64,000 nucleotides of DNA from Neobacillus piezotolerans (GTDB taxonomy: Bacteria > Bacillota > Bacilli > Bacillales > Cytobacillaceae). Of the stretch, positions 27,152 through 36,680 are shown in pieces (position 1 is the stretch's first letter; each line of letters starts with the position of its first letter). The notes under the pieces are model-generated. The model had not been told where the DNA came from. It saw nothing but the letters and a program-made list of their open reading frames with translations, and ran no database searches. The DNA lies in NCBI RefSeq assembly GCF_003362805.1, contig NZ_QNQT01000006.1, positions 163,546-227,545 of the forward strand. The letters run 5' to 3'. The position numbers and the translations under genes are program-made.

Positions 27152-27490
27152 TAGGCGGGGATATTTGATGTTTGGACTGGTTTTGGGAAATTTGGCGGGT
27201 AAGTGTCCAAAGCTGCCTGATGTTTGGATAGCAAAGTGAATTATCGAGAGGTGTCTGTCCAAAGAAGCCCGATGTTTGGACAGTAAAGTGAACTTTTAAG
27301 GGGTATCTGTCCAAAGAAGCCCGATGTTTGGACAGCAAAGTGAATTTTCAAGGGGTGTCTGTCCAAAGAAGCCTAATGTTTGGACAGCAAAGTGAATTAT
27401 CGAGGGGTGTCTGTCCAAAGAAGCTCGATGTTTGGACAGTAAAGTGAATTTTCAAGGAATGCGTGTCCAAAGCCGCCCCTATTTCTGACA
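27152..27490. repeat. Tandem array 1, exact 52-bp period
   Basis: Units start at 27204, 27256, 27308, 27360, 27412 and 27464, each exactly 52 bp apart; a degenerate half-unit in the same phase precedes (27152), and the last unit is partial. Each full unit has the inverted repeat TGTCCAAA, 11 bp, TTTGGACA (27 bp overall) and a 25-bp linker (GCAAAGTGAATTTTCAAGG...). Units 1 and 4 share ATTATCGAG, units 2 and 5 share GTAAAGTG, hinting at a 156-bp trimer. No open frame is maintained, since 52 is not a multiple of 3. Confidence 0.95.
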
Positions 27491-27584
27491 GCTTTTCAGA
27501 AAACTGATGCAATCGAGTCAGAAGTTTCTTAAGTTTAATAGGCAGCCCAATTATTCTTATTTTACCTTCAAAGATGGTGATGTA

Positions 27585-29051
27585 TTGAAAGTGTCACATT
27601 CGTTGGGAGAGAGAGCCCTTCAGCTGTATTCTCTCCTGGCAATCCTCATTGCGGCATTCGCACTTTTTTATTATATAAATCCTTATATCTCTTCTTTTGA
27701 TGCGGCTGATTTCGCGCTGGCCATCAACAGGTTTGACCTACTGGCGATGCAGCCGCATTTTCCTGGATATCCATATTTCATCCTTGGAGGAAAAATAATC
27801 TCTTTTTTTACAGACAACCCGGCCAAGGCGCTTTCGCTTTTCAACGGGCTTTTTTATGTAACTTCTTTATACCCTGTCTATAGGATGTTCAAGTCGCTTG
27901 GTACAGGAAATTACAGCATCCTCGCTACCGCGGCTCTGTTTACATCCAGTTTCCTGCTTGTGTCCGTCAACCAGCCGATGTCGGAAGGCGCCGCCCTTGC
28001 GTCATTATGGTGGTTCCTTTGGAGCCTGCAAACCGCTTTTTTAAAACCGGCAAAAAAAACAATTATCCCCACTTTGTTCTGGCTGGGAATCCTCCTTGGA
28101 ATCAGGCTTTCCTATATTCCATTCGTATTGGGACCCGGCTTGTTGTTGTTGCGGGAATGGCGTTCCCGGGGCTTGAAGGCTGGAGCCCTAATCCGGTACG
28201 CGGCAATTGCATTCCTGTTCCAGCTAATTTGGGTTGCGGGGCTGATTGCCACTGAGGGAAGCATAAAGGGATTTTTTACTCTAGCGCTTTCGTTTACGGG
28301 CGGACATTTCGAGGAATGGGGCGGAACCGCGGCGAGTTCTTCTGCGCCTATTTGGGAGAGGTTGTATACCCTTGCGGCAGGGAACATGTTTTGGACAGGC
28401 ATGTCCGCACATTCCATCTTTCTTGCCTGCCTATTTGGAATCCTTGCCATAATAGGATTGTATCAAATAACGATTAGCAAACGGCTCCCGGATCGTTTTG
28501 CCATAATTCTCATCTGGCTGTTTTCCGCGTACTTCCTTTGGGCGCTTTTTGCGCAAAATATTGAGAAAGCCAGGCATGCCCTTCCGTTATCGGGGATGGC
28601 CATCATCATTTTGATGGCGGTTCTTTTAAAAGAAAAGCCTGGCAAAGTAGTCACGATACTATGCACCTTGCTCGTCGCCGCCCAGGCCTATACGGGGATA
28701 AAATTGCTGCGGATGCAGTCCGCGGAGCCCCCGGCTGTTTATCAGGTGGCTGAGTATGTGGGAAGCATGGGGGAAAAAGTAATGGTGTACACACATGAAG
28801 AGTCACGCGTTTTCGATTACCTTCGGGTTCCATTTTCACATAAGAAAATTTTCACCTATGATGTATTCTTGTATGATTCAGGGTTATATGAAGATTATAC
28901 AATCCTGCTGACGGGGAAAGTGGCTGAAGGCTTTATGGAGCAGGGAGTGGACATCCATGGTAAAATTGAAGAAGCGGGGGAGTTTCATTCAAACCCGCTA
29001 TTTGAGCCGATCTACAACGATATAACCTTATATAGATGGAAAAAGAATTGA
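27585..29051 (+). CDS. Polytopic membrane glycosyltransferase-like protein (GT39/ArnT type)
   Basis: About ten membrane helices are spread over residues 10-390, with an early extracytoplasmic acidic loop (SSFDAADFALAI) and HFPGYPYF, features of lipid-linked-sugar-dependent GT-C enzymes such as the PMT/ArnT families. The C-terminal 90 residues form a soluble tail. Substrate unknown; it could use a carrier lipid made by the nearby GT2. Start: TTG 27585 is placed before the first helix with GGTGAT upstream; an ATG at 27507 in the same frame is an alternative that would add 26 residues. It ends 18 bp before uvrC and may be co-transcribed with it. Confidence 0.7.
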   Translation: MKVSHSLGERALQLYSLLAILIAAFALFYYINPYISSFDAADFALAINRFDLLAMQPHFPGYPYFILGGKIISFFTDNPAKALSLFNGLFYVTSLYPVYRMFKSLGTGNYSILATAALFTSSFLLVSVNQPMSEGAALASLWWFLWSLQTAFLKPAKKTIIPTLFWLGILLGIRLSYIPFVLGPGLLLLREWRSRGLKAGALIRYAAIAFLFQLIWVAGLIATEGSIKGFFTLALSFTGGHFEEWGGTAASSSAPIWERLYTLAAGNMFWTGMSAHSIFLACLFGILAIIGLYQITISKRLPDRFAIILIWLFSAYFLWALFAQNIEKARHALPLSGMAIIILMAVLLKEKPGKVVTILCTLLVAAQAYTGIKLLRMQSAEPPAVYQVAEYVGSMGEKVMVYTHEESRVFDYLRVPFSHKKIFTYDVFLYDSGLYEDYTILLTGKVAEGFMEQGVDIHGKIEEAGEFHSNPLFEPIYNDITLYRWKKN

Positions 29052-29069
29052 GAGGGGGCGGCCGGCCAA

Positions 29070-30842
29070 ATGAATGAAATTATCAAGCAAAAACTCGCGC
29101 TGCTGCCGGACCAGCCTGGATGCTATTTGATGAAGGACAGGCAGGGGACGATCATTTATGTGGGAAAGGCAAAGGTCCTGAAAAACAGGGTGCGCTCGTA
29201 TTTCTCGGGTTCGCACGATGCGAAAACGCAGCGTCTTGTAGGGGAAATCGAGGACTTTGAATACATTGTCACTTCATCCAATATTGAAGCGCTCATCCTT
29301 GAACTGAATCTGATTAAGAAACATGACCCCAAATACAATATCATGCTCAAGGATGACAAGACGTATCCGTTCATCAAGCTGACGGCCGAGCGGCATCCGA
29401 AGCTGATTATCACAAGGAAGGTGAAGCGGGACAAAGGGAAGTATTTCGGTCCCTACCCGAATGTCCAGGCGGCCAATGAAACGAAAAAGCTTCTCGACCG
29501 GATTTACCCGCTCAGGAAATGCGCGACACTCCCCGACCGCGTCTGCCTTTATTATCACCTTGGGCAGTGCCTTGCGCCTTGCGTAAAACAGGTGCCTGAA
29601 TCGGAGTATAAACAGATGACCGATGAAATTACAAGGTTCCTGAATGGCGGCTATAAGGAAATAAAAAAAGAGCTGACCGAAAAAATGTCCCAGGCCGCGG
29701 AGCAGCTTGATTTTGAACGGGCCAAAGAATTCCGCGACAAGATAGCGCATATCGAAGCGACAATGGAAAAACAAAAAATGACGACGACCGATTTTACCGA
29801 CCGGGACGTTTTTGGATATTTCGTCGATAAAGGCTGGATGTGCGTCCAGGTGTTCTTTGTGCGCCAAGGAAAACTGATTGAACGGGATGTCTCCCTGTTT
29901 CCCGTATACGGTGAGCCGGAGGAGGAGATGCTGACATTCCTGGGTCAGTTTTATTCAAAGGCAAACCATATTAAGCCAAGGGAAGTCCTCATCCAGGACA
30001 GCGTCGACTGCCCGATGGCCGAGCAGCTTCTCGAAGTAAAGGTTCTTCAGCCGCAGCGCGGGCCAAAGAAGGATCTCGTCAAGCTTGCCGTGAAAAATGC
30101 ACAAATTGCCCTCAATGAAAAATTCTCACTCATTGAACGAGATGAGAACCGGACAATCAAAGCGGTAGACAATCTTGGCGCGCTCCTTGGCATCCACCCC
30201 CCGAACCGGATTGAGGCCTTCGACAATTCAAACATCCAGGGCACGGACCCAGTATCTGCGATGGTTGTATTCATGGATGGGAAGCCGTATAAAAAGGAAT
30301 ACCGCAAATACAAAATCAAATCGGTTAAAGGCCCGGATGATTATGAATCGATGCGGGAAGTCGCGAGGAGACGATACACCCGGGCATTGAAGGAAGGCCT
30401 ACCGCTGCCGGACATGATTATCATCGATGGTGGAAAAGGGCATGTCGAAGCGGTCCGGGATGTTCTAGAGAACGAGCTTGGGCTTGATATTCCGCTCTCT
30501 GGACTCGTAAAGGATGAAAAACATAAAACATCCCAGCTTCTGTTCGGAAATCCATTGGAAATCGTCCCGCTGCCGCGCAACAGCCAGGAATTTTACCTGC
30601 TGCAGCGAATCCAGGATGAAGTCCACAGGTTTGCTATTACGTTCCACAGGCAGCTCCGCGGAAAGAGCGCGTTCCAATCAATTCTTGATTCCATACCAGG
30701 GATAGGCGAAAAACGGAAAAAGCTCCTTCTTAAAAATTTTGGTTCGGTGAAAAAAATGAAGGAAGCGACACCGGAGGAGATCATTCGTCTTGGCATACCG
30801 GGGCCAATCGCCGAAGAACTCTTGAAAAAATTGAACAGTTAG
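29070..30842 (+). CDS. uvrC: UvrABC excinuclease subunit C
   Basis: Nucleotide-excision repair nuclease that makes both incisions around a lesion. In order: GIY-YIG domain (residues 10-90: [19 protein letters not shown]), a Cys-rich part, the UVR/UvrB-binding helix pair ([19 protein letters not shown], near 215), the RNase H-like C-terminal nuclease ([25 protein letters not shown]) and tandem helix-hairpin-helix motifs at the end ([14 protein letters not shown]). 590 aa is full length. ATG 29070 has GAGAGGGGG upstream. lysC with its riboswitch follows. Confidence 0.96.
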   Translation: MNEIIKQKLALLPDQPGCYLMKDRQGTIIYVGKAKVLKNRVRSYFSGSHDAKTQRLVGEIEDFEYIVTSSNIEALILELNLIKKHDPKYNIMLKDDKTYPFIKLTAERHPKLIITRKVKRDKGKYFGPYPNVQAANETKKLLDRIYPLRKCATLPDRVCLYYHLGQCLAPCVKQVPESEYKQMTDEITRFLNGGYKEIKKELTEKMSQAAEQLDFERAKEFRDKIAHIEATMEKQKMTTTDFTDRDVFGYFVDKGWMCVQVFFVRQGKLIERDVSLFPVYGEPEEEMLTFLGQFYSKANHIKPREVLIQDSVDCPMAEQLLEVKVLQPQRGPKKDLVKLAVKNAQIALNEKFSLIERDENRTIKAVDNLGALLGIHPPNRIEAFDNSNIQGTDPVSAMVVFMDGKPYKKEYRKYKIKSVKGPDDYESMREVARRRYTRALKEGLPLPDMIIIDGGKGHVEAVRDVLENELGLDIPLSGLVKDEKHKTSQLLFGNPLEIVPLPRNSQEFYLLQRIQDEVHRFAITFHRQLRGKSAFQSILDSIPGIGEKRKKLLLKNFGSVKKMKEATPEEIIRLGIPGPIAEELLKKLNS

Positions 30843-30844
30843 GG

Positions 30845-30874
30845 TTGGCGAATAAAAAAAAGCTGTGCTATAAT
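30845..30874 (+). promoter_or_regulatory. Promoter of the lysC leader
   Basis: TTGGCG (30845-30850), 18 bp, TATAAT (30869-30874), starting 3 bp after the uvrC stop and about 35 bp before the riboswitch. Confidence 0.55.
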
Positions 30875-30904
30875 GATGGTTAATTTCATATACTATCACT
30901 TTGA

Positions 30905-31150
30905 ATTCTAAAGTGAAGGTAGAGGCGCGGGCTTCAAGAGTATAAATCCGGAGAAGAATGGATTCCATGAAGGATTTTGAAAGGGGAGACCGCCGAAGCG
31001 GCGAATGGATCCATTCCGGACGCTTGCTGGTCCTGCATTGAATAAGTGCAGGATTGTCAGGGTTTACTAATCCTGGAGGGCTATCTCACATAGATGCGTA
31101 GAACAATCACGTATCCGGGCAATGAGATGACTCTCATTGCCCTTTTTTAT
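30905..31150 (+). promoter_or_regulatory. Lysine riboswitch (L box) controlling lysC
   Basis: Hallmark L-box segments occur in order: GAAGGTAGAGGCGCG, AAGAGTATA, GGGGAGACCGCCGAAGC, TTGCTGGTCCTGC and CTGGAGGGCTATCTCAC. A terminator follows (GGGCAATGAG / CTCATTGCCC then TTTTTT, 31117-31148). By the known mechanism, lysine binding favours the terminator and shuts off aspartokinase II. Confidence 0.95.
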
Positions 31151-31206
31151 TTGTGCAGATACCTTACTTCAAAAAATGAAAACAGCAAAGGAAAGTAGGG
31201 GGAACA

Positions 31207-32436
31207 GTGGCGATTATTGTACAGAAATTCGGCGGCACCTCTGTGGGAACGCCGGAACGGATCATGAACGTGGCAAGGCGTGTAATCGAAGAATGCGAAA
31301 AAGGCAACCGTGTTACGGTCGTCGTATCGGCGATGGGGAAAACGACGGATGAACTTGTGGGACTGGCAAAACAAATTACCTCGTCCCCTTCAAAAAGGGA
31401 AATGGACATGCTCCTTTCCACCGGTGAGCAGGTGACCATTTCACTGCTATCGATGGCGCTGAATGCGCTCGGTATGGAGGCAGCTTCATTTACAGGCTGG
31501 CAGGCCGGGATAAAAACTGAAGATGTTCACGGGAACGCGCGCATTATGGATATTGATCCGCAACGGGTGCGGGAAGTGCTTGAGGCTGGAAAAGTGGCCA
31601 TCGTCGCCGGGTTCCAGGGGGTTACATCCCACGGGGAGATCACGACGCTAGGACGCGGCGGTTCGGATACGACAGCCGTTGCCCTCGCCGCAGCCTTGAA
31701 AGCAAGCCGCTGCGATATTTATACGGACGTTACAGGTGTATTTACGACAGACCCTCGGGTTGTGAAGAATGCGAGAAAGCTGCTTTCTGTATCCTATGAC
31801 GAGATGCTTGAGCTAGCCAATCTCGGTGCGGGTGTCCTTCATCCAAGGGCCGTTGAATTCGCAAAGAACTACGCCATCCCGCTTGTCGTGCGATCCAGCA
31901 TGGTAAAAGAGGAAGGGACACTTATTGAGGAGGAAGTATCCATGGAAGAAAATTTAATTGTTCGCGGTGTTGCATTTGAAGATCAAATTACACGGGTATC
32001 CGTAATCGGGCTGGCGGAATCGCTGAACGGCCTTCCCGCAATCTTTGCTTCACTTGCCAAGAATGGCATTAACGTGGATATTATCATCCAAAATATTACC
32101 GGCAATGGGACGGCGAACCTTTCCTTCTCTATCAAAACTGAAGATTTAGAGAAAACGATCGAGGTGCTGGAAGCTAGCAGGAAAGCTTTGGGCTATGGAA
32201 AAATTGAAACGGAAACCGGCCTCTCGAAGGTATCGATTGTCGGGTCCGGAATGGTATCGAATCCGGGCGTAGCCGCGCAAATGTTTATCGTCCTGGCGGA
32301 TAACGGAATCCGTGTAAAAATGGTGAGCACATCGGAAATAAAAGTTTCGGTTGTAATCGAAGATAAATTCATGGTTCCCGCGGTTGAAGCTTTGCATGAT
32401 GCCTTTGCCCTATCAGGCAGCGAAATCCATGCATAG
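31207..32436 (+). CDS. lysC: Lysine-sensitive aspartokinase II, alpha subunit
   Basis: Phosphorylates aspartate, the first step towards lysine, diaminopimelate, threonine and methionine. The kinase domain (residues 1-240) starts VQKFGGTSVGTPERI and contains TTLGRGGSDTTAVALA; two ACT domains (about 260-409) bind the effector. GTG 31207 follows AGGGGGAACA. The 409-aa length matches B. subtilis aspartokinase II. Expression is controlled by the upstream lysine riboswitch. An internal start gives the beta subunit. Confidence 0.96.
   Translation: MAIIVQKFGGTSVGTPERIMNVARRVIEECEKGNRVTVVVSAMGKTTDELVGLAKQITSSPSKREMDMLLSTGEQVTISLLSMALNALGMEAASFTGWQAGIKTEDVHGNARIMDIDPQRVREVLEAGKVAIVAGFQGVTSHGEITTLGRGGSDTTAVALAAALKASRCDIYTDVTGVFTTDPRVVKNARKLLSVSYDEMLELANLGAGVLHPRAVEFAKNYAIPLVVRSSMVKEEGTLIEEEVSMEENLIVRGVAFEDQITRVSVIGLAESLNGLPAIFASLAKNGINVDIIIQNITGNGTANLSFSIKTEDLEKTIEVLEASRKALGYGKIETETGLSKVSIVGSGMVSNPGVAAQMFIVLADNGIRVKMVSTSEIKVSVVIEDKFMVPAVEALHDAFALSGSEIHA
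31942..32436 (+). CDS. lysC: Aspartokinase II beta subunit (internal in-frame start of lysC)
   Basis: The ATG at codon 246 (MEENLIVRG) is preceded by GAGGAGGAAG at ideal spacing. In B. subtilis the beta subunit of this enzyme is known to be made from an internal start at the same codon, producing the ACT-domain half alone in an alpha2-beta2 enzyme. The product here would be 164 aa. Confidence 0.8.
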   Translation: MEENLIVRGVAFEDQITRVSVIGLAESLNGLPAIFASLAKNGINVDIIIQNITGNGTANLSFSIKTEDLEKTIEVLEASRKALGYGKIETETGLSKVSIVGSGMVSNPGVAAQMFIVLADNGIRVKMVSTSEIKVSVVIEDKFMVPAVEALHDAFALSGSEIHA

Positions 32437-32443
32437 ATAAACG

Positions 32444-32480
32444 GAAAAAGCCCCCTTCTTAATGTGAAGGGGGCTTTTTC
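32444..32480. terminator. Bidirectional terminator between lysC and yslB
   Basis: GAAAAAGCCCCCTTC / GAAGGGGGCTTTTTC, a 15-bp perfect stem flanked by A and T runs, between convergent genes. Confidence 0.92.
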
Positions 32481-32481
32481 A

Positions 32482-32943
32482 CTATGCTCCGATGGGATCC
32501 TTGCTATCCCACTTTACAGTGAAAACAGCGATACGGGAGCGTTTGACTGGATGCTCAAAGGCCTCCGCGGTAACGCCTTTTTGCATTTCGATCTGCTGGG
32601 CGAGAAATCCCGCTTCGAGCTGGAAATATGCCTCGGCTTTGGACGGTACCCGGGAAGGAAGCATCACGGCTTCCAATTCGAATTCCATTTCATTTTTTGA
32701 TTCTTTTCGGATGTCCAGGCTGCCCCAGGAGGCTCTCACAAAAAAGGCCTTTACTTCATCAATTGTTTTAAGCGGATATTTTCTGGCAAGGAGTTTTCCT
32801 GCCCAATAAAGAAGTTCAGGGGCGTTTTTGCCAAGTAGTTCAGGCAAAAGGATTTCCCTGATCAATTCATAGCCAAATTTGCTTACAGTTTCAGTTGGCA
32901 CAGTTTCAGTCGGCTGCAATTCAGAAGCGGTATGTTCTTTCAA
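32482..32943 (-). CDS. yslB: DUF2507-type protein YslB
   Basis: A 153-aa soluble protein at the conserved lysC-sdhC position. It resembles YslB (DUF2507), a family in the V4R/TRAPP-like heme/ligand-binding superfamily; visible signature parts are FGYELIREILLPELLGK, ILYWAGKLLARKYPL-like and FQLEAGFLAQQIE. The function is not established. It is convergent with lysC and divergent from sdhC. Confidence 0.85.
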   Translation of the reverse strand: MKEHTASELQPTETVPTETVSKFGYELIREILLPELLGKNAPELLYWAGKLLARKYPLKTIDEVKAFFVRASWGSLDIRKESKNEMEFELEAVMLPSRVPSKAEAYFQLEAGFLAQQIEMQKGVTAEAFEHPVKRSRIAVFTVKWDSKDPIGA

Positions 32944-33168
32944 AGGACTCCCTCTCTTTCTATCATTCTATTATATACATTTTTTCAACGCAGTAAGCCT
33001 AAAATTTATAACCAATTCCGTTTTTGGACAGTTCCTCCGGATGGAACCACAAATACCATTTGGCAAAAACATAACCCGCTAAGCAGAGGATTGCCGCAAC
33101 ACAAGGACAACCCTATATTAGTATATTTTCAACTTTTCTTTTATGGAAGAAATAATGTATACGTTTCC

Positions 33169-33197
33169 TTGACGCTCCCATCCAGTGGGAGTAAAAT
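33169..33197 (+). promoter_or_regulatory. sigma-A promoter of sdhCAB
   Basis: TTGACG (33169-33174), 17 bp, TAAAAT (33192-33197), about 100 bp before sdhC. The rest of the 360-bp yslB-sdhC gap is AT-rich, and nothing else was recognised in it. Confidence 0.65.
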
Positions 33198-33303
33198 GAA
33201 CATGTCACACGAATGTAACGGAAGGTTCATAACTTTTTCACAATGATGATAGGTTTATATTCTATGAGGGGAGCCTTCATCGTATTAACTAGGGGGTATG
33301 ATT

Positions 33304-33912
33304 ATGGCGGGTAACAGAGAGTTTTTTAACCGCAGGCTGCATTCGCTTTTGGGAGTCATTCCGGTTGGGATTTTCCTCATGCAGCACCTGCTCGTGAACT
33401 ATTCTGCAACAGGAGGTCCGGAGTCCTTCAATAAAACTGCAGACTTTATGGGAAATCTTCCTTTCAGGCTTGTCCTGGAAACCGTAGTGATTTATTTACC
33501 TTTGCTATACCATGCAATTTATGGACTTTATATCGCTTTTACAGCAGACAATAACCCGGGCAGATACGGTTATTTCCGTAACTGGATGTTCACGCTCCAG
33601 CGTATTACTGGTATAGTTACGCTGATATTCGTCAGCTGGCACGTCTGGGAAACCAGGGTTGCGGCGGCATTTGGCGCGACTGTAAATTATAACATGATGG
33701 CAGACATTTTAAGTTCTCCTTTCATGGTTGTTTTTTACTTCTTGGGCGTTATTTCTACTATTTTTCACTTCGCGAACGGGCTCTGGTCATTTTTTGTCAG
33801 CTGGGGAGTCACTGTGACTCCACGCTCACAAAGGATTTCCACCTATTTTACAATTGGCCTATTTTTTGCCCTTTCCTTTGTCGGGATTCGCGCCTTGCTA
33901 GCGTTTATGTAA
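33304..33912 (+). CDS. sdhC: Succinate dehydrogenase cytochrome b558 subunit
   Basis: Diheme membrane anchor of complex II, with five helices in 202 aa. The four heme-ligand histidines known from B. subtilis SdhC are all present at the same positions: His28, His70, His113 and His155. The start is ATG 33304, spaced 7 bp from AGGGGG; the ATG at 33298 is too close to that site. First gene of sdhCAB, which couples succinate oxidation to menaquinone reduction. Confidence 0.97.
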   Translation: MAGNREFFNRRLHSLLGVIPVGIFLMQHLLVNYSATGGPESFNKTADFMGNLPFRLVLETVVIYLPLLYHAIYGLYIAFTADNNPGRYGYFRNWMFTLQRITGIVTLIFVSWHVWETRVAAAFGATVNYNMMADILSSPFMVVFYFLGVISTIFHFANGLWSFFVSWGVTVTPRSQRISTYFTIGLFFALSFVGIRALLAFM

Positions 33913-33969
33913 TCTGAAAAATTAGGTCGGACCTGATAGATTAGGAATTAATTAGGGAGTGAGTCAAGA

Positions 33970-35727
33970 ATGGCAAAAGGAAAGATCATTGTTGTCGGAG
34001 GCGGACTTGCAGGTTTGATGGCCACCATCAAGGCGGCTGAAGCCGGGACACAGGTGGAATTGTTTTCGCTTGTACCGGTAAAGCGTTCCCACTCCGTTTG
34101 TGCACAGGGCGGCATTAATGGCGCCGTCAATACGAAAGGTGAAGGCGACTCCACATGGGAGCATTTTGACGATACTGTCTACGGCGGCGATTTCCTCGCC
34201 AACCAGCCTCCTGTAAAAGCAATGTGCGACGCGGCGCCTGGCATTATTCATTTATTCGACCGCATGGGGGTTATGTTCAACAGGACGCCTGAAGGTCTTC
34301 TTGATTTCCGCCGATTCGGCGGCACACAGTACCACCGCACCGCATTTGCCGGAGCGACAACCGGCCAGCAGCTTCTTTATGCGCTCGATGAGCAGGTCCG
34401 GCGTTTTGAAGTGTCCGGCCTTGTAACAAAGTATGAGGGCTGGGAATTCCTCGGTGCCATCGTTGATGAAGAAGGGACTTGCCGCGGAATTACGGCGCAG
34501 CAGCTTACTTCCATGGAAATCAAGGCGTTTCCTGCGGACGCCGTCATCATGGCGACTGGCGGGCCAGGGATTATTTTTGGAAAATCGACGAACTCGATCA
34601 TCAACACCGGTTCGGCAGCGGCGATTGTTTACCAGCAAGGCGCTTACTATGCGAACGGCGAATTCATCCAGATTCATCCGACAGCAATCCCGGGGGATGA
34701 CAAGCTTCGCCTGATGAGTGAATCCGCCCGCGGTGAAGGCGGCCGGATTTGGACATACAAGGACGGGAAGCCTTGGTACTTCCTTGAAGAAAAGTATCCT
34801 GCATACGGAAACCTTGTTCCAAGGGATATCGCGACGCGTGAAATCTTTGATGTGTGCGTAAACCAAAAGCTTGGCATTAACGGCGAAAACATGGTCTACC
34901 TTGACCTTTCCCATAAGGATCCGCATGAACTTGACATCAAGCTTGGAGGAATTATCGAAATCTATGAGAAGTTCATGGGCGACGATCCACGCAAGGTTCC
35001 TATGAAAATTTTCCCTGCGGTCCATTATTCAATGGGCGGCCTATGGGTTGATTTTGACCAGATGACAAACATACCTGGCCTATTCGCGGCCGGGGAATGC
35101 GATTATTCCCAGCACGGCGCGAACCGCCTCGGCGCTAACTCGCTCCTTTCGGCTGTTTATGGCGGAATGGTTGCGGGGCCGAATGCTGTTCGCTATATCA
35201 ACGGCCTTGAAAAGAGCGCGGATGCGGTTGAAGCATCTGTGTTCGATAGCCATGTCCGTGAAGAAGAAGCGAAGTGGAACAACATCATGTCGCTTAATGG
35301 AACGGAGAACGCCTATGTCATCCATAAGGAGCTTGGCGAATGGATGACGGACAACGTAACGGTTGTACGCCATAACGACAAGCTGCGCCAGACGGATGAA
35401 AAGATTCAGGAACTTCTTGAGAGATATGACAATATAAATATCAATGATACGGCAAAATGGAGCAACCAGGGGGCCGCGTTTACCCGACAGCTTCAGAACA
35501 TGCTCCAGCTGTCCCGAGTCATCACTATCGGGGCATTGAACCGTAACGAGAGCAGGGGGGCCCACTTCAAGCCTGAATTCCCTGACCGTGACGATGAAAA
35601 CTTCCTTAAAACAACGATGGCCAAATTCACCGGCCAAAAATCGGCTCCGGCTTTCCATTATGAAGAAGTCGACACTTCATTGATCAAGCCGCGCAAGCGC
35701 GATTACTCGAAACAGAAAGGGGAGTAG
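33970..35727 (+). CDS. sdhA: Succinate dehydrogenase flavoprotein subunit
   Basis: FAD-carrying catalytic subunit (585 aa). The dinucleotide-binding motif VVGGGLAGLMA lies at the N-terminus, followed by the covalent-flavin His region (KRSHSVCAQGG), the active-site stretch (HPTAIPG, SESARGEGG) and HYSMGGLWVD. It sits 57 bp after sdhC and 6 bp before sdhB, in the standard operon order. AGGGAG precedes the ATG. Confidence 0.98.
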   Translation: MAKGKIIVVGGGLAGLMATIKAAEAGTQVELFSLVPVKRSHSVCAQGGINGAVNTKGEGDSTWEHFDDTVYGGDFLANQPPVKAMCDAAPGIIHLFDRMGVMFNRTPEGLLDFRRFGGTQYHRTAFAGATTGQQLLYALDEQVRRFEVSGLVTKYEGWEFLGAIVDEEGTCRGITAQQLTSMEIKAFPADAVIMATGGPGIIFGKSTNSIINTGSAAAIVYQQGAYYANGEFIQIHPTAIPGDDKLRLMSESARGEGGRIWTYKDGKPWYFLEEKYPAYGNLVPRDIATREIFDVCVNQKLGINGENMVYLDLSHKDPHELDIKLGGIIEIYEKFMGDDPRKVPMKIFPAVHYSMGGLWVDFDQMTNIPGLFAAGECDYSQHGANRLGANSLLSAVYGGMVAGPNAVRYINGLEKSADAVEASVFDSHVREEEAKWNNIMSLNGTENAYVIHKELGEWMTDNVTVVRHNDKLRQTDEKIQELLERYDNININDTAKWSNQGAAFTRQLQNMLQLSRVITIGALNRNESRGAHFKPEFPDRDDENFLKTTMAKFTGQKSAPAFHYEEVDTSLIKPRKRDYSKQKGE

Positions 35728-35733
35728 AAACGG

Positions 35734-36525
35734 ATGACTGAAACTATGGCAGCCGAAAAGGCTTCAGCAGCAGTGAAGACAGTTAAGTTTATCATCACAC
35801 GCCAGGACACACCGGATTCCGCCCCTTATGAAGAAACGTTTGTCCTGCCTTATAGACCAAATATGAATGTTATTTCCGCATTGATGGAAATCCGCAGGAA
35901 CCCGGTCACTGAAGACGGGAAAAAGACAACCCCGATCACTTGGGAAATGAACTGCCTTGAAGAAGTTTGCGGTGCCTGCTCAATGATCATCAATGGGAAA
36001 CCGCGCCAATCGTGCACCGCGTTGATCGACAAGCTTGAACAGCCGATCCGTCTCGCACCGATGAAGACATTCCCAATTGTCCGCGACCTTCAGGTTGACC
36101 GGAGCAGGATGTTTGATTCCCTTAAAAAGGTCAAAGCATGGATCCCGATTGACGGAACGTATGATTTGGGCCCTGGACCGCGCATGCCTGAGACAAAGCG
36201 CCAGTGGGCATATGAATTGTCAAAGTGCATGACGTGCGGCGTCTGCCTTGAGGCTTGCCCGAATGTGAACAGCAAGTCGGACTTTATTGGCCCCGCCCCG
36301 CTGTCCCAGGTGCGCCTGTTTAACGCACATCCAACTGGTGAAATGAACAAGGCGGAAAGGCTGAATGCCATCATGGGTGATGGAGGGCTTGCGAACTGCG
36401 GCAACTCGCAGAACTGTGTCCAATCCTGCCCGAAAGGCATTCCACTTACGACCTCAATTGCCGCGCTTAACCGCGAAACAACATTCCAGTCGTTCCGCAA
36501 CTTCTTCGGAAGCGACCGGGCTTAA
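35734..36525 (+). CDS. sdhB: Succinate dehydrogenase iron-sulfur subunit
   Basis: Electron-relay subunit (263 aa). The 2Fe-2S ligand group is CLEEVCGACSM...C and two further cysteine clusters serve the 4Fe-4S and 3Fe-4S centres (CMTCGVCLEACP and CGNSQNCVQSCPKG). The N-terminus carries about ten extra residues (MTETMAAEKASAAV) compared with the B. subtilis protein. ATG 35734 follows AAAGGGGAG. A terminator closes the operon. Confidence 0.97.
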   Translation: MTETMAAEKASAAVKTVKFIITRQDTPDSAPYEETFVLPYRPNMNVISALMEIRRNPVTEDGKKTTPITWEMNCLEEVCGACSMIINGKPRQSCTALIDKLEQPIRLAPMKTFPIVRDLQVDRSRMFDSLKKVKAWIPIDGTYDLGPGPRMPETKRQWAYELSKCMTCGVCLEACPNVNSKSDFIGPAPLSQVRLFNAHPTGEMNKAERLNAIMGDGGLANCGNSQNCVQSCPKGIPLTTSIAALNRETTFQSFRNFFGSDRA

Positions 36526-36542
36526 GAGAATAGGAAACTTTA

Positions 36543-36574
36543 AAGCTGTCCCGGCATGGTGGGGCAGCTTTTTG
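36543..36574 (+). terminator. sdhCAB terminator
   Basis: AAGCTGTCCC / GGGGCAGCTT hairpin followed by TTTTT. Confidence 0.82.
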
Positions 36575-36680
36575 TATTTCGGACAACTGAGGGCGTTATT
36601 GGCAAGGTTATGGGCGGCGGTATGCCGATGACGGCCATTTTGTTATAATTGAAGAAACAAAACCGGGAAGGGGGAGGCAT

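Noticed and set aside
32464..32700. Open frames on the + strand opposite yslB
   Set aside because: Shadows of yslB; they begin inside the bidirectional terminator and have no ribosome site.
34252..35025. 257-aa antisense frame inside sdhA
   Set aside because: Shadow of a fully conserved flavoprotein gene; no initiation signal.
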